NCBI RefSeq assembly: GCF_030036535.1
Contig: NZ_CP080387.1
Span: forward strand, 2,538,501-2,602,500
Length of the DNA: 64,000 nucleotides
Direction of reading: 5' to 3'
Origin: Agrobacterium cucumeris
Lineage (GTDB): Bacteria > Pseudomonadota > Alphaproteobacteria > Rhizobiales > Rhizobiaceae
Shown here: positions 33,642-43,773 of the stretch, in pieces
Position numbering within the stretch: the first letter of the stretch is position 1
Layout of the letters: the number at the start of each line of letters is the position of its first letter
Made by a program: the position numbers and the translations under genes
The notes under the pieces: generated by a model
What the model was told of the DNA's origin: nothing
Databases searched by the model: none
The model's input: the letters and a program-made list of their open reading frames with translations, nothing else

Positions 33642-34649
33642 ATGAGAAAGCTTCTTCTGACCACCACGGCCATCGCTTTCGCCGTAGGCGCCGCTGCTCC
33701 GGCAATGGCCGAATTCAACAGCCGTAACATCCGTGTTTCGAACGGCATCAACCAGGATCACCCGGTCGGCAACGGCATCAAGGCAATGCAGGCCTGCCTC
33801 GACGACAAGTCGGGCGGCAAGCTGAAGCTGACGGCATTCTGGGGCGGCGCTCTCGGCGGTGACCTTCAGGCAACACAAGCCCTGCGCTCCGGCGTTCAGG
33901 AAGCCGTCGTGACGTCCTCGTCGCCGCTCGTCGGTCTCATCCCGTCGCTCGGCGTCTTCGACCTGCCGTTCCTCTTTGCGAACGACAAGGAAGCTGACGC
34001 GGTCATGGACGGCGCTTTCGGCGACATGATGAACAAGAAGCTGGAAGAACAGGGCCTCGTAAACCTGGCCTACTGGGAAAACGGCTTCCGCAACCTGTCG
34101 AACTCCAAGCATGCCGTGAACAAGTGGGAAGATTTCTCGGGCCTCAAGGTCCGCGTGATGCAGAACAACATCTTCCTCGACACCTTCCAGAACCTCGGCG
34201 CCAACGCGACGCCGATGGCTTTCGGCGAAGTCTTCTCGGCGCTTGAAACCAACGCGATCGACGCGCAGGAAAACCCCTATGTGACGATCGACACCTCCAA
34301 GTTCTACGAGGTGCAGAAGTACATCACCGAGACGAACCACGCTTACACGCCGTTCCTCTTCCTCTTCTCCAAGCCGATCTTCGACAGCTACACGCCCGAA
34401 GAACAGACGGCCCTGCGTGAATGCGCAGTTATCGGCCGCGACGAAGAGCGCAAGGTCATCCGCGAACTGAACCAGAAGTCGCTGGAAAAGATCAAGGCTG
34501 CCGGTCTCGAGGTCAACTCGCTGTCTCCGGAAGAGCAGGCGCGTATCCGCGAGAAGTCGATGGTCGTTTACGAAAAGCACAAGGCTGAAATCGGTGCGGA
34601 CGTTGTTGACGCCGTTCTGGCCGACCTGAAGAAAATCCGCGGCCAGTAA
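33642..34649 (+). CDS. TRAP transporter periplasmic solute-binding protein (DctP family)
   Basis: A 335-residue exported protein with a Sec signal peptide (MRKLLLTTTAIAFAVGAAAPAMA; cleavage after residue 23). The DctP fold has the conserved arginine that clamps a carboxylate in FSGLKVRVMQ near residue 170, and the MAFGEVFSALETNAIDAQENP signature near 200 (in two parts). It captures the substrate of the island, expected to be a sugar acid or short hydroxy-carboxylate; the exact ligand cannot be read from sequence. It is last in the operon, unlike many TRAP loci where it comes first, and is followed by a strong terminator. Confidence 0.95.
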   Translation: MRKLLLTTTAIAFAVGAAAPAMAEFNSRNIRVSNGINQDHPVGNGIKAMQACLDDKSGGKLKLTAFWGGALGGDLQATQALRSGVQEAVVTSSSPLVGLIPSLGVFDLPFLFANDKEADAVMDGAFGDMMNKKLEEQGLVNLAYWENGFRNLSNSKHAVNKWEDFSGLKVRVMQNNIFLDTFQNLGANATPMAFGEVFSALETNAIDAQENPYVTIDTSKFYEVQKYITETNHAYTPFLFLFSKPIFDSYTPEEQTALRECAVIGRDEERKVIRELNQKSLEKIKAAGLEVNSLSPEEQARIREKSMVVYEKHKAEIGADVVDAVLADLKKIRGQ

Positions 34650-34670
34650 GCCTGTCTGTATTGAATAAGA

Positions 34671-34700
34671 AACACCCGGAAGTTCGCTTCCGGGTGTTTT
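34671..34700 (+). terminator. Terminator of the XylX–TRAP operon
   Basis: A perfect 12-bp stem, AACACCCGGAAG / CTTCCGGGTGTT (34671-34682, 34687-34698), with TTCG loop and trailing T's, 21 bp after the stop of the binding protein gene. Confidence 0.9.
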
Positions 34701-34703
34701 CGT

Positions 34704-34737
34704 TTGCAAAAAGAAAAAGGCCGCCGAAGCAGCCTTT
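34704..34737 (-). terminator. Terminator of acs
   Basis: On the minus strand, AAGGCTGC–TTCG–GCGGCCTT forms an 8-bp stem with one G·U pair, followed by TTTTTCTTTTT. It starts just past the stop of acs and sits back to back with the TRAP operon terminator. Confidence 0.75.
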
Positions 34738-34745
34738 CCAGAAAA

Positions 34746-36701
34746 TCAGGACGCCGTGCGGTTCTGGCGGTTGGCGATGAGGTCTTCCACCACCGCCGGA
34801 TCGGCAAGCGTCGATGTATCCCCCAGCGCACCAAAATCGTCCTCGGCGATCTTGCGCAGAATACGGCGCATGATCTTGCCGGAGCGGGTCTTGGGCAGGC
34901 CCGGCGCGAACTGGATCTTGTCCGGCGTTGCAACCGGCCCTATCTCGTTGCGCACATGCTTCACCAGCTCTTCGCGCAGCGCATAATCGCCATTCTGCCC
35001 CGCCATCAGCGTGACGTAGCAATAAATGCCCTGTCCCTTGATGGGATGCGGATAACCGACCACGGCCGCTTCCGAAACGAGATGATGCGACACCAGCGCG
35101 GATTCGACTTCGGCGGTACCGAGGCGGTGGCCGGAGACATTCAGCACGTCATCGACACGACCGGTGATCCAGTAATAACCGTCCTCGTCACGCCGGCAGC
35201 CATCGCCGGTGAAATACTTGCCCTTGTAGGTCGAGAAGTACGTATCGACAAAGCGCTGGTGATCGCCATAAACCGACCGCGACTGGCCTGGCCAGCTGTC
35301 GGTGATGCAGAGATTGCCGTCGGCCGGCCCTTCCAGCACATTGCCTTCAGCATCGACAAGCTGCGGCTGCACGCCGAAGAATGGCCGCGTCGCCGAACCC
35401 GGTTTCAGATCGGTCGCCCCCGGCAACGGCGATATCAGAATCCCACCCGTTTCCGTCTGCCACCAGGTGTCGACGATCGGGCTCTTGTCCTCGCCGACCA
35501 CATGGTAATACCACTCCCATGCTTCCGGATTGATCGGCTCGCCGACCGTTCCAAGCAGCCGCAGGCTGTCGCGCGACGAACGCGTGACGAACTGGTCGCC
35601 CGCCCCCATCAGCGACCGGAGCGCCGTTGGTGCGGTATAGAAGATATTGACCTTGTGTTTGTCGATGACTTCCCAGAAACGACCCTGATCCGGGAAGTTG
35701 GGAACGCCTTCGAACATCAGCGTCGTCGCACAATTCGCAAGCGGCCCGTAGACGATGTAGGAATGGCCGGTAACCCAGCCGACATCGGCCGTACACCAGA
35801 AGACCTCGCCATCCTTGTAGTCGAACACATATTCATGCGTCATCGACGTATAGACGAGGTAACCACCCGTCGTGTGCAGAACGCCCTTCGGCTTGCCGGT
35901 GGAACCCGATGTGTAGAGGATGAACAGCGGATCCTCCGCCCGCATCTTCGCCGGCGGGCAATCCGGTTTCACCGTGGCGATTTCCTGATGGTACCAGATA
36001 TCGCGGCCCGGCGCCCATCCGGTCTTGCCGCCGGTGCGGCGCACGACAAGAACCTTGTTGACGATGACATATTGCTTGGCGGCAATATCGATCGCCTTGT
36101 CGGTGTTTTCCTTGAGCGGGATCGGCTTGCCGCCGCGCACGCCTTCATCGCAGGTGATGACGAAGGTTGATTCGCAATCGACGATACGGCCGGCCAGCGC
36201 TTCCGGCGAGAAGCCGCCAAAAACGACGGAATGCACGGCACCGATGCGGGCGCAGGCGAGCATGGCATAGGCCGCCTCGGGGATCATCGGCATGTAGATG
36301 GTGACGCGGTCACCCTTCTTGACGCCGTGCTTCTTCAGCACATTGGCCAGACGGCAGACATAATCATAGAGCTGGTTATAGGTGATCTTCTTGTCGATAT
36401 AGGGATTGTCGCCTTCCCAGATGATCGCCGTGCGCTCGCCATGCGTCTTCAGATGCCTGTCGATACAGTTGTAGGAGACGTTCGTCAGGCCATCCTCGAA
36501 CCACTTGATCGGTACACGTCCCTTGAAGGAGGTATTCTTGACCTTGGTATAGGGCTTGAACCAGTCGATCCGCCGGCCGTGCTTGTCCCAGAATTTTTCC
36601 GGATCCTCGACGCTCTCCTGATACCATTTCTGGTACCGCTCATTGTCGATGAGCGTGCGGGCTTTCGCCGATTTGAGCACCGGGTAGATTTTGGCAGACA
36701 T
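34746..36701 (-). CDS. acs: Acetyl-coenzyme A synthetase
   Basis: About 651 residues from the ATG at 36699-36701 with AGGAGGAG just upstream. AMP-forming enzyme that activates acetate to acetyl-CoA via acetyl-AMP. Motifs: P-loop-like [17 protein letters not shown] near residue 262, WWQTETGG near 413, the hinge and A8 region [20 protein letters not shown] near 510, and the acetylation-site [11 protein letters not shown] near 605, whose lysine is inactivated by acetylation in homologues. A cytosolic housekeeping enzyme for acetate use, transcribed toward the TRAP operon with paired terminators between. Confidence 0.97.
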   Translation of the reverse strand: MSAKIYPVLKSAKARTLIDNERYQKWYQESVEDPEKFWDKHGRRIDWFKPYTKVKNTSFKGRVPIKWFEDGLTNVSYNCIDRHLKTHGERTAIIWEGDNPYIDKKITYNQLYDYVCRLANVLKKHGVKKGDRVTIYMPMIPEAAYAMLACARIGAVHSVVFGGFSPEALAGRIVDCESTFVITCDEGVRGGKPIPLKENTDKAIDIAAKQYVIVNKVLVVRRTGGKTGWAPGRDIWYHQEIATVKPDCPPAKMRAEDPLFILYTSGSTGKPKGVLHTTGGYLVYTSMTHEYVFDYKDGEVFWCTADVGWVTGHSYIVYGPLANCATTLMFEGVPNFPDQGRFWEVIDKHKVNIFYTAPTALRSLMGAGDQFVTRSSRDSLRLLGTVGEPINPEAWEWYYHVVGEDKSPIVDTWWQTETGGILISPLPGATDLKPGSATRPFFGVQPQLVDAEGNVLEGPADGNLCITDSWPGQSRSVYGDHQRFVDTYFSTYKGKYFTGDGCRRDEDGYYWITGRVDDVLNVSGHRLGTAEVESALVSHHLVSEAAVVGYPHPIKGQGIYCYVTLMAGQNGDYALREELVKHVRNEIGPVATPDKIQFAPGLPKTRSGKIMRRILRKIAEDDFGALGDTSTLADPAVVEDLIANRQNRTAS

Positions 36702-36936
36702 AAACTCCTCCTGAAACCAAGTATGTCCTGTTATGAGCGCGCCTTGAGACTCCCACCTCAGGCATGTGTTGAATTCATAGCAGTTCAAATGCACACGGCA
36801 ATTAGACAAAGGTCATTTGTTTCACAAAGAATTGCAATTCTGATGCAATGCCGCTATAGAGCCGTCATATCCCGGAAATTCAGTGGTTGATACCACGCCC
36901 GCGACACCGGCGCGGACGGACAGAAGGACTGTATCT

Positions 36937-37638
36937 ATGGCTCAACAATTGCTCATGCCAAAGGCAACTGCTGTATGGCTGGTTGACAACACCGCGCTGT
37001 CGTTCGACCAGATAGCCACGTTCTGCAAATTGCATCCGCTGGAAGTCAAGGCGATTGCCGACGGTGAAGCCGCACAGGGCATCAAGGGTCTCGATCCAAT
37101 CGCGACGGGACAGCTTTCCCGCGACGAGATTGCCCGCGCCGAAGGCAACCCCAACCACAAGCTCAAGCTTTCCGAGCCGAAGGTGCGCGTGCCGGAATCC
37201 AAGCGCCGTGGTCCGCGTTATACGCCGGTTTCCAAGCGCCAGGACCGTCCGAACGCCATTCTCTGGCTGGTTCGTAACCATCCGGAACTGAAGGACGCGC
37301 AGATTTCGCGCCTCGTCGGCACCACCAAATCCACCATTGAGCAGATTCGCGACCGCACCCATTGGAACTCGGCCAACCTGACGCCGATGGATCCGGTAAC
37401 GCTCGGCCTTTGCAGCCAGATCGATCTTGATCTTGAAGTCGAACGCGCTTCGCGCGGTCGTCCGCTGCCAACAGCCGAAGAGCTTGGCAACACACTGCAG
37501 CCGGCAACGGCAACGGAAGGTCTGGATTACAACTTCCAGCGTGAGGAAGAAGAGCAGATCGACGCCGACGCCGTGTTCAAGAAGCTCTCCTCGCTGAAGT
37601 CTGCACCGAAGGACGAAGACGAGGACGATCAATACTGA
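36937..37638 (+). CDS. DUF1013 / TrcR-type transcription factor
   Basis: About 233 residues from the ATG at 36937 (GAAGGA upstream). The alphaproteobacteria-restricted DUF1013 family: LMPKATAVWLVDNTALSFDQIA at the N-terminus (in two parts), a basic central segment ESKRRGPRYTPVSKRQDRP, a helix-turn-helix-like stretch DAQISRLVGTTKSTIEQIRD near residue 125, and an acidic C-terminus. In Caulobacter the family member TrcR was reported to travel with RNA polymerase and influence cell-cycle genes; the same role here is an inference. A strong terminator follows. It is divergent from acs. Confidence 0.85.
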   Translation: MAQQLLMPKATAVWLVDNTALSFDQIATFCKLHPLEVKAIADGEAAQGIKGLDPIATGQLSRDEIARAEGNPNHKLKLSEPKVRVPESKRRGPRYTPVSKRQDRPNAILWLVRNHPELKDAQISRLVGTTKSTIEQIRDRTHWNSANLTPMDPVTLGLCSQIDLDLEVERASRGRPLPTAEELGNTLQPATATEGLDYNFQREEEEQIDADAVFKKLSSLKSAPKDEDEDDQY

Positions 37639-37660
37639 TCGAAGTCTTTCCGACATTTGA

Positions 37661-37691
37661 AACCCGGCCGCAGTGCCGGGTTTTTGTTTTT
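37661..37691 (+). terminator. Terminator of the DUF1013 gene
   Basis: Stem AACCCGGC / GCCGGGTT (37661-37668, 37675-37682), followed by TTTTTGTTTTT, 22 bp after the stop. Confidence 0.85.
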
Positions 37692-37698
37692 AAGGATT

Positions 37699-38361
37699 TT
37701 ACCGGCTGCCGAAGATCGCCGAGCCCACCCGAACGCTGGTGGCGCCGAACTCGACGGCGGTTTCAAAATCGCCGGACATGCCCATGGAAAGCTTCTCAAG
37801 GCCGCATTGCCCGGCAAGCTTGGCCAGAAGCGCAAAATGCGGCCCGGGATTTTCTTCTGCCGGCGGAATGCACATCAATCCCTCGACCGGCAATTTCAAC
37901 TCGTCGCGGCAAAAAGCTACGAAGGCAACGGTTTCACGCGGGTCGATGCCGGCCTTCTGCGGCTCGAGGCCGGTGTTGACCTGCACATAAAATCGCAGGC
38001 TGCGGTCCTGTCTGGCACATTCTTCGGCAAGCGCGCGGGCGATCTTTTCCCGGTCGATACTCTGCACGACGTCAAACAGCGCCACCGCATCCGCCGCCTT
38101 GTTGGATTGCAGCGGTCCGATCAGATGCAGCTCGATATCGGATGTCTTCTCCTTGAGGGCAGGCCACTTGCCCTGTGCTTCCTGCACGCGGTTTTCGCCA
38201 AACGCGCGCTGGCCGGCATCGATGATGGGCTGGATCGCTTCTGCGTCGAATGTCTTCGAGACAGCAACCAGGGCAACATCCGTCGCCTTGCGACCGGATT
38301 TTTCCGCAACATCCGCAATGCGCTGCCTGACATCTTCAAGACGTGCTTCGATTTCCATCAC
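37699..38361 (-). CDS. YggS-family PLP homeostasis protein
   Basis: A 220-residue single-domain alanine-racemase-fold protein. PLP lysine in LVAVSKTFDAEAI near residue 35; GENRVQEAQGKW near 74; HLIGPLQSNKA near 94 and GMSGDFETAVEFGATSVRVG near 195, the phosphate-binding end. YggS/PROSC/PLPBP proteins bind PLP without known catalysis and balance vitamin B6 and amino-acid pools. Divergent from leuS. Confidence 0.95.
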   Translation of the reverse strand: MMEIEARLEDVRQRIADVAEKSGRKATDVALVAVSKTFDAEAIQPIIDAGQRAFGENRVQEAQGKWPALKEKTSDIELHLIGPLQSNKAADAVALFDVVQSIDREKIARALAEECARQDRSLRFYVQVNTGLEPQKAGIDPRETVAFVAFCRDELKLPVEGLMCIPPAEENPGPHFALLAKLAGQCGLEKLSMGMSGDFETAVEFGATSVRVGSAIFGSR

Positions 38362-38550
38362 AAGACCTTTTTTAAACCGTTCGAACCGCTAACTAGACGC
38401 CGATTACCTTGATGCCAAGCACCTTTAGCACCATTTGAGGCACGCTGACCAAGATTGAACGCCCGAATGCCCCGCCAAACTTGACGCCCCGGTCGTTTCA
38501 TGGTGAAGGTCAGCGCAAATTTTTCCCCTCGATACCCGGAATTTTAGACA

Positions 38551-41181
38551 ATGGCCATCGAACGTTACAATCCTCGCGACGCCGAGCCGCGCTGGCAGCA
38601 AAAATGGAACGAAGACAAGGTTTTCGTCACCGATAACAGCGATCCGCGCGAGAAATATTACGTTCTGGAGATGTTTCCCTATCCCTCGGGACGCATCCAT
38701 ATGGGCCATGTCCGCAACTACGCGATGGGTGATGTGGTTGCGCGTTACAAGCGCGCGCGTGGCTTCAACGTTCTGCACCCGATGGGCTGGGATGCCTTCG
38801 GCATGCCTGCGGAAAACGCAGCCATGCAGAACAAGGTCCACCCCAAGGACTGGACCTACCAGAACATCGCCACCATGCGCGGCCAGCTGAAATCCATGGG
38901 ACTGTCACTGGACTGGACCCGTGAATTCGCAACCTGCGATGTGGAATATTACCATCGTCAGCAGGCGCTGTTTGTCGATTTCATGGAAAAGGGCCTGGTT
39001 TACCGCAAGCAGTCCAAGGTCAACTGGGACCCGGTCGACCACACGGTTCTGGCCAATGAGCAGGTGATCGACGGCCGCGGCTGGCGCTCCGGCGCACTGG
39101 TCGAACAGCGCGAACTAACGCAATGGTTCTTCCGCATCACCGATTTCAGCCAGGACCTGCTGGACGAACTGGATGAACTGGACCAGTGGCCGGAAAAAGT
39201 GCGCCTGATGCAGAAGAACTGGATCGGCCGTTCCGAAGGCCTGTCGCTGCGCTGGCAGACCGTCACTGAGACGGCGCCGGAAGGTTTTTCCGACATCACC
39301 GTTTATACAACGCGTCCCGACACCCTGTTCGGCGCCTCCTTCCTGGCGATCGCCGCCGACCATCCGCTGGCAAAGGAACTGTCGGCGAACAACCCTGATA
39401 TTGCCGCGTTCTGCGACAAATGCCGCCGCCATGGTACCTCTCTGGCAGCACTTGAAACCGCTGAAAAGAAGGGCATCGATACCGGCGTCAAGGTCGTCCA
39501 CCCGCTGGATCCCAGCTGGGAACTGCCCGTCTATGTCGCCAATTTCGTCTTGATGGATTACGGCACCGGCGCAATCTTCGGCTGCCCTTCGGGTGACCAG
39601 CGCGATCTGGACTTCGCCCGCAAATACGGCCTGCCGGTCGTGGCCGTCGTCGCACCCGAAGGTCCCGACGCCGCAAGCTTTACTGTTGAAGACACCGCCT
39701 TCACCGATGATGGCGTGATGATCAATTCCGGCTTCCTGAACGGCATGAAGACGGCCGACGCCTTCGAAGCCGTCGTGCAGAAGCTGTCCGCCGAGATGCT
39801 GGGGAATGCACCGCAGGCCGAACGCAAGGTCAATTTCCGCCTGCGCGACTGGGGCATTTCCCGCCAGCGTTACTGGGGTTGCCCGATCCCGGTCATTCAC
39901 TGCGAAGTCTGCGGCGTGGTTCCGGTTCCGAAAAAGGACCTGCCGGTCAAGCTGCCCGACGATGTCACTTTCGACGTGCCCGGCAACCCTCTGGATCGCC
40001 ACCCCACATGGCGTCATGTTTCCTGCCCGCAATGCGGCCATGATGCGCGGCGCGAAACCGACACGATGGACACCTTCGTCGATTCCAGCTGGTATTACAC
40101 CCGCTTTACAGCGCCGTGGGAAGACCAGCCGACCGACCCGAAAGTTGCCAATCACTGGCTGCCGGTTGATCAATATATTGGCGGCATCGAGCATGCCATC
40201 CTGCACCTGCTCTATTCGCGCTTCTTCACCCGCGCCATGCGCGAGACCGGCCATGTCGGCGTCAAGGAGCCCTTCAAGGGCCTGTTCACGCAGGGCATGG
40301 TGGTTCACGAGACCTATAGCCACGGCGAAGGCATGAGCCGCGAATGGATAGCCCCCGCGGACCTGCGCATCGAAGAGGCGGACGGCGCACGCCGGGCATT
40401 CCTTCTGTCTTCCGGTGCGGAAGTAAAGATCGGCTCCATCGAGAAGATGTCGAAGTCCAAGAAGAACGTGGTCGACCCGGACGATATCATCGCATCCTAT
40501 GGGGCGGATACCGCACGCTTCTTCGTTCTGTCGGACTCTCCGCCGGATCGCGACGTCATCTGGTCCGAAGCCGGGGTGGAGGGTGCAAACCGCTTCGTCC
40601 AGCGCGTCTGGCGCATCATCGGTGAAGTTGCCGGGGAGCTGAAGAACGTCAAGCCGAAGCCGGCGACCGAGGGCGAAGGGTTGGCAGCCTCCAAGGCCGC
40701 CCACAAGACGCTGAAGGCCGTTCAGGATGATCTGGACAAGCTCGCCTTCAACAAGGCGATCGCCCGCATCTACGAGCTCGTCAATGCCCTGGCTGGACCG
40801 CTCGCGGACGTCGCAGCAGGCGGCAAGTCTGAAGACGCCAAGGCAGCGGCGCGTGACGCCGTTGAAATCCTCATTCGTATCATCGCCCCCATGACACCGC
40901 ATCTGGCGGAAGAATGCTGGTCGGCGCTGGGCAATGAGGGTCTCGTGGCCCAGACGCCATGGCCGGTCTTCGTTGCCTCGCTGGTCGAGGAAAACGACGT
41001 GGTCATGCCGGTGCAGGTCAACGGCAAGAAGCGCGGTGAATTGACAATCGCGCGCGATGCGGATCAAGATGCGGTCCGTGCGGCTGCCCTTGCTCTGGAT
41101 GCCGTCAAATCTATTCTTGCCGGTGGCGAGCCCAAGAAAGTCATCGTGGTTCCGCAGAGGATTGTGAACATTGTTGTCTGA
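38551..41181 (+). CDS. leuS: Leucyl-tRNA synthetase
   Basis: An 876-residue class I synthetase charging tRNA-Leu. HIGH-type signature [15 protein letters not shown] near residue 43. CP1 editing domain ([18 protein letters not shown] near 255 and [15 protein letters not shown] near 340). Zinc-like cysteine pairs CEVCGVVP and CPQCGHD near 451 and 495. The KMSKS motif [15 protein letters not shown] is near 630. C-terminal anticodon-binding and leucine-specific parts end with the usual [18 protein letters not shown]. The gene overlaps lptE by 11 bp, starting a leuS–lptE–holA operon that is common in the Rhizobiales. Confidence 0.98.
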   Translation: MAIERYNPRDAEPRWQQKWNEDKVFVTDNSDPREKYYVLEMFPYPSGRIHMGHVRNYAMGDVVARYKRARGFNVLHPMGWDAFGMPAENAAMQNKVHPKDWTYQNIATMRGQLKSMGLSLDWTREFATCDVEYYHRQQALFVDFMEKGLVYRKQSKVNWDPVDHTVLANEQVIDGRGWRSGALVEQRELTQWFFRITDFSQDLLDELDELDQWPEKVRLMQKNWIGRSEGLSLRWQTVTETAPEGFSDITVYTTRPDTLFGASFLAIAADHPLAKELSANNPDIAAFCDKCRRHGTSLAALETAEKKGIDTGVKVVHPLDPSWELPVYVANFVLMDYGTGAIFGCPSGDQRDLDFARKYGLPVVAVVAPEGPDAASFTVEDTAFTDDGVMINSGFLNGMKTADAFEAVVQKLSAEMLGNAPQAERKVNFRLRDWGISRQRYWGCPIPVIHCEVCGVVPVPKKDLPVKLPDDVTFDVPGNPLDRHPTWRHVSCPQCGHDARRETDTMDTFVDSSWYYTRFTAPWEDQPTDPKVANHWLPVDQYIGGIEHAILHLLYSRFFTRAMRETGHVGVKEPFKGLFTQGMVVHETYSHGEGMSREWIAPADLRIEEADGARRAFLLSSGAEVKIGSIEKMSKSKKNVVDPDDIIASYGADTARFFVLSDSPPDRDVIWSEAGVEGANRFVQRVWRIIGEVAGELKNVKPKPATEGEGLAASKAAHKTLKAVQDDLDKLAFNKAIARIYELVNALAGPLADVAAGGKSEDAKAAARDAVEILIRIIAPMTPHLAEECWSALGNEGLVAQTPWPVFVASLVEENDVVMPVQVNGKKRGELTIARDADQDAVRAAALALDAVKSILAGGEPKKVIVVPQRIVNIVV

Positions 41182-41719
41182 CGTTTTTTCGAGATGGAGC
41201 CGCGTCGCGGCAGCAATTTCCGTCGTGATGATGGCTGGTCTTCTGGCGGGCTGCCAGGTGCGCCCGCTTTATGGCGAGGCCTCCGGAACCAAGGAGAGGC
41301 TGGCAGCCGTCAGTGTCTCCGAGGTTGGTGGCAGGGTTGGACAGGAAGTCCGCAACCAGCTGATCTTCCTGATGGCCGGCGGTGCGGGTGAACCGGCCAC
41401 GGCGCAGTATAATGTCAAGATTTCCGTAAGCTCGAGCGCCACCTCCACGGAGGTCGAGAATTACGACCTGACGACCCGCACCAACAACAACTATGACGGC
41501 CCTTATCCCGGCCGCGTGGTGATGAGCGGTCAATATGTCCTGACGCGTATTTCCGACGGCCAGATCCTGCGCTCCGCACGCCGCAGCGTGACGGCACAGG
41601 TGGACCTGCCGCAGCAGGAATTCGCCAAGATCAGGGCAACCCGCGACGCCGAAAACCGTGCGGCCCGGGAACTGGCTGAAATCATCCGCACCGATATCGC
41701 CGCCACCCTCGGCCGCTGA
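41171..41719 (+). CDS. lptE: LPS-assembly lipoprotein LptE
   Basis: A 182-residue outer-membrane lipoprotein. Signal peptide ([19 protein letters not shown]) with lipobox LLAGC at about residue 28. The mature start QVRPLYGEA is the typical alphaproteobacterial LptE beginning. It plugs the LptD barrel for LPS export. The start is a TTG (41171, or the next codon 41174) inside the end of leuS, with 11 bp of overlap, suggesting translational coupling. The position between leuS and holA is the standard LptE context. Confidence 0.88.
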   Translation: MLSDVFSRWSRVAAAISVVMMAGLLAGCQVRPLYGEASGTKERLAAVSVSEVGGRVGQEVRNQLIFLMAGGAGEPATAQYNVKISVSSSATSTEVENYDLTTRTNNNYDGPYPGRVVMSGQYVLTRISDGQILRSARRSVTAQVDLPQQEFAKIRATRDAENRAARELAEIIRTDIAATLGR

Positions 41720-41730
41720 GAAGCGCGGCC

Positions 41731-42768
41731 GTGGCGGAGATAAAATCGCATGAGTTTGAGCGCTTCGCCGAAAATCCGGCGGAGCGCTTTCGCGTTTTCG
41801 TGCTCTATGGTCCGGATCGCGGCCTTGTGTCGGAGCGGGCAAGCCTCATCGCCAAAAAGACCGGCATCGATCCCGATGACGCCTTCGCGTCACTGAAGTT
41901 GACCGCATCCGATCTGCAGGGCGATCCCGGTCGCCTTCTCGATGAGGTGAACGCCATCGGCCTTTTCGGTGGTGAGAAACTCGTTTGGGTAAAGGGTGCG
42001 GCGGCCGAAAAAGCACTGGTGGACGCGCTCCAGTTTCTGGCCGAGACACCGCCTGAGGCGAGCTTCCTGATCATAGAGGCTGGCGATATCAAGAAGGGCA
42101 CGGGGCTGCGCAAGATCGCGGAACCCGCACGCTCAATCGCCGCGATCCCCTGTTATGCGGACGATGCGCGATCGTTGAACGCATTGATCGATCAGGAGCT
42201 TTCCAGCGACAATCTGCGCATCGCGCCCGCCGCACGGCAAAGGCTGATCGAATCCCTCGGCGGCGACCGCATCGCGTCGCGCAACGAAATCCGCAAGCTG
42301 GCGCTTTATTGCCGTGGCGCAGAAGTGATTGAAGAAGAAGATGTGCTGGCGATCATCGGCGACGCCAGCACGGTTTCCGCTGACGATGCCGTTGATGCCA
42401 TCCTGAAAGGCGACAGAAACGCCTTTTTCCACGCCACCCAGAAGATCGTTGCATCTAAGACGCCGATCTTCCTCGTGCTTCAGGGGTGCCTCAAGCAATT
42501 CCAGCTGCTCGACCAGATGCGGGCGGAGATGGACGAGAAAAAGCAGCAGGCCGGGCAGGTGATGCAGACACTAGGACGCCACATCCATTTTCGCCGAAAG
42601 CCGATCATCGAAAGGGCGTTGCGGACATGGCAGCCAGCGGCGATCGCCCGCGAAATGAACCGTCTGCAGGCCGCCATACTGCAAAGCCGCCAGCGGCAAA
42701 GCCTGGAAGACAGCGTGGCTCTTTTGACGCTGCTGTCGACCACCCTGCAATCGGGCCGCGGCGGATGA
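41731..42768 (+). CDS. holA: DNA polymerase III subunit delta
   Basis: A 345-residue clamp-loader subunit that opens the beta sliding clamp. AAA+-like N-terminal part: FVLYGPDRGLVSERASLI near residue 25 and ASLKLTASDLQGDPGRLLDEVNAIGLFGGEKLVWV at about 52-86 (read in segments), typical of HolA. The C-terminal collar domain contains VLQGCLKQFQLLDQMRAEMD near 250. Start is GTG at 41731, 12 bp after lptE; the next in-frame ATG would lose the conserved beginning. Last gene of leuS–lptE–holA before a bidirectional terminator. Confidence 0.93.
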   Translation: MAEIKSHEFERFAENPAERFRVFVLYGPDRGLVSERASLIAKKTGIDPDDAFASLKLTASDLQGDPGRLLDEVNAIGLFGGEKLVWVKGAAAEKALVDALQFLAETPPEASFLIIEAGDIKKGTGLRKIAEPARSIAAIPCYADDARSLNALIDQELSSDNLRIAPAARQRLIESLGGDRIASRNEIRKLALYCRGAEVIEEEDVLAIIGDASTVSADDAVDAILKGDRNAFFHATQKIVASKTPIFLVLQGCLKQFQLLDQMRAEMDEKKQQAGQVMQTLGRHIHFRRKPIIERALRTWQPAAIAREMNRLQAAILQSRQRQSLEDSVALLTLLSTTLQSGRGG

Positions 42769-42784
42769 CCCGCTGAACTGCAGC

Positions 42785-42821
42785 AAAAAGCCCTCGCGCC
42801 TGGGCTGCGAGGGCTTTAAAA
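42785..42821. terminator. Bidirectional terminator between holA and fdxA
   Basis: An 11-bp stem, AAAGCCCTCGC / GCGAGGGCTTT (42787-42797, 42807-42817), flanked by A- and T-rich ends. It sits between the converging holA and fdxA genes. Confidence 0.85.
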
Positions 42822-42855
42822 ATAACGGCGCAGAAGACGCCGTATCGTTGAAAAA

Positions 42856-43194
42856 TCAGTCGCCCTGTCCAGGTTCGGCGGAGAAATAAAGCTCCAGCTT
42901 ACCTGCTACGCCGTCCATTTCCTTGGCTTCCGGCATCGGGTCACGCTTGATGGTGATGTTCGGCCAGATCGCCGCATATTCGGCATTGAGCGTCAGCCAT
43001 TTGTCGAGACCCGGCTCTGTATCGGGCTTGATCGCCTCGGCGGGACATTCCGGTTCGCACACACCGCAATCGATACATTCGTCAGGATTGATGGCGAGAA
43101 AATTTTCACCCTCGTAAAAGCAGTCCACGGGGCAGACTTCAACGCAATCGGTGTATTTGCAGCGGATGCAATTGTCGGTCACGACATATGTCAT
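42856..43194 (-). CDS. fdxA: 7Fe ferredoxin FdxA
   Basis: A 112-residue [3Fe-4S][4Fe-4S] ferredoxin from the ATG at 43192-43194. Cluster motifs: [17 protein letters not shown] at residues 9-25 and [15 protein letters not shown] near 40-54. The C-terminal extension ([20 protein letters not shown]) is characteristic of the Azotobacter FdI/FdxA type. A soluble electron carrier with unknown partner. Third in a minus-strand group helicase–S4–fdxA, after a 158-bp gap; in several alphaproteobacteria carD follows, but here carD is 15 kb away. Confidence 0.96.
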   Translation of the reverse strand: MTYVVTDNCIRCKYTDCVEVCPVDCFYEGENFLAINPDECIDCGVCEPECPAEAIKPDTEPGLDKWLTLNAEYAAIWPNITIKRDPMPEAKEMDGVAGKLELYFSAEPGQGD

Positions 43195-43352
43195 GATGAA
43201 CTCCAGAATATGCAGACCGGGTCTTTGGGCTTCGGAACACAAGCCGACGCCCGGAATTCAGACAGGGCAATTTCGCAAAGGACGTAATGCCTTTGACTTC
43301 AGATAGCAAGGATAAACAATTCTGAAAAACGGGTCCGGCCGGGAGGTTTATT

Positions 43353-43769
43353 CTAATCTTTGCTTCCGTCACTATCAGACAGAAACCTGTCGAGCGCCCG
43401 GCGCTCTTTTTTTGTCGGACGACCGCTGCCCGGTTCACGCATCGCCTGCTCCAGCGGACTAAACCGGTCGGATGGGTCGCGGGGCGGCGTCAGATCGTCA
43501 TAGAGAAGTTTTGCTTCTTCGTAGGGTCCGCGCCGTGCCCCTCCGGACTTTACGACCAGCACCCTGTCCATGCGCTCGAAACCGATATCGAGCCTGTCAC
43601 CCGCCTTTACCGTATGGCTGGGTTGGCGAATAGTGACACCGTTGACTTTGACGTGACCCGACTGGACGTAGCCCTGGGCAAGCGAACGGGATTTGGCCAT
43701 GCGGGCAAAGAACAGCCACTTGTCCAGACGCTGACGCGCGCTCTCCAGTGGCTGTTCGTTGCTCCCCAT
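43353..43769 (-). CDS. S4-domain RNA-binding protein (HslR/Hsp15-like)
   Basis: A 138-residue protein. The S4 RNA-binding fold spans residues 10-75: QRLDKWLFFARMAKSRSLAQ and GHVKVNGVTIRQPSHTVKAGD. Then a basic, Arg-rich tail (RRGPYEEAKLLYDDLTPP and GRPTKKERRALDRF). Hsp15-type proteins bind stalled 50S subunits carrying nascent chains and help recycle them. It begins 4 bp after the Suv3-like helicase stop, so the two are certainly co-transcribed and a shared role in RNA quality control is plausible. Confidence 0.9.
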   Translation of the reverse strand: MGSNEQPLESARQRLDKWLFFARMAKSRSLAQGYVQSGHVKVNGVTIRQPSHTVKAGDRLDIGFERMDRVLVVKSGGARRGPYEEAKLLYDDLTPPRDPSDRFSPLEQAMREPGSGRPTKKERRALDRFLSDSDGSKD

Positions 43770-43773
43770 GGGC

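Noticed and set aside
39115..41067. 650-codon minus-strand frame opposite leuS
   Set aside because: Antisense shadow of leucyl-tRNA synthetase.
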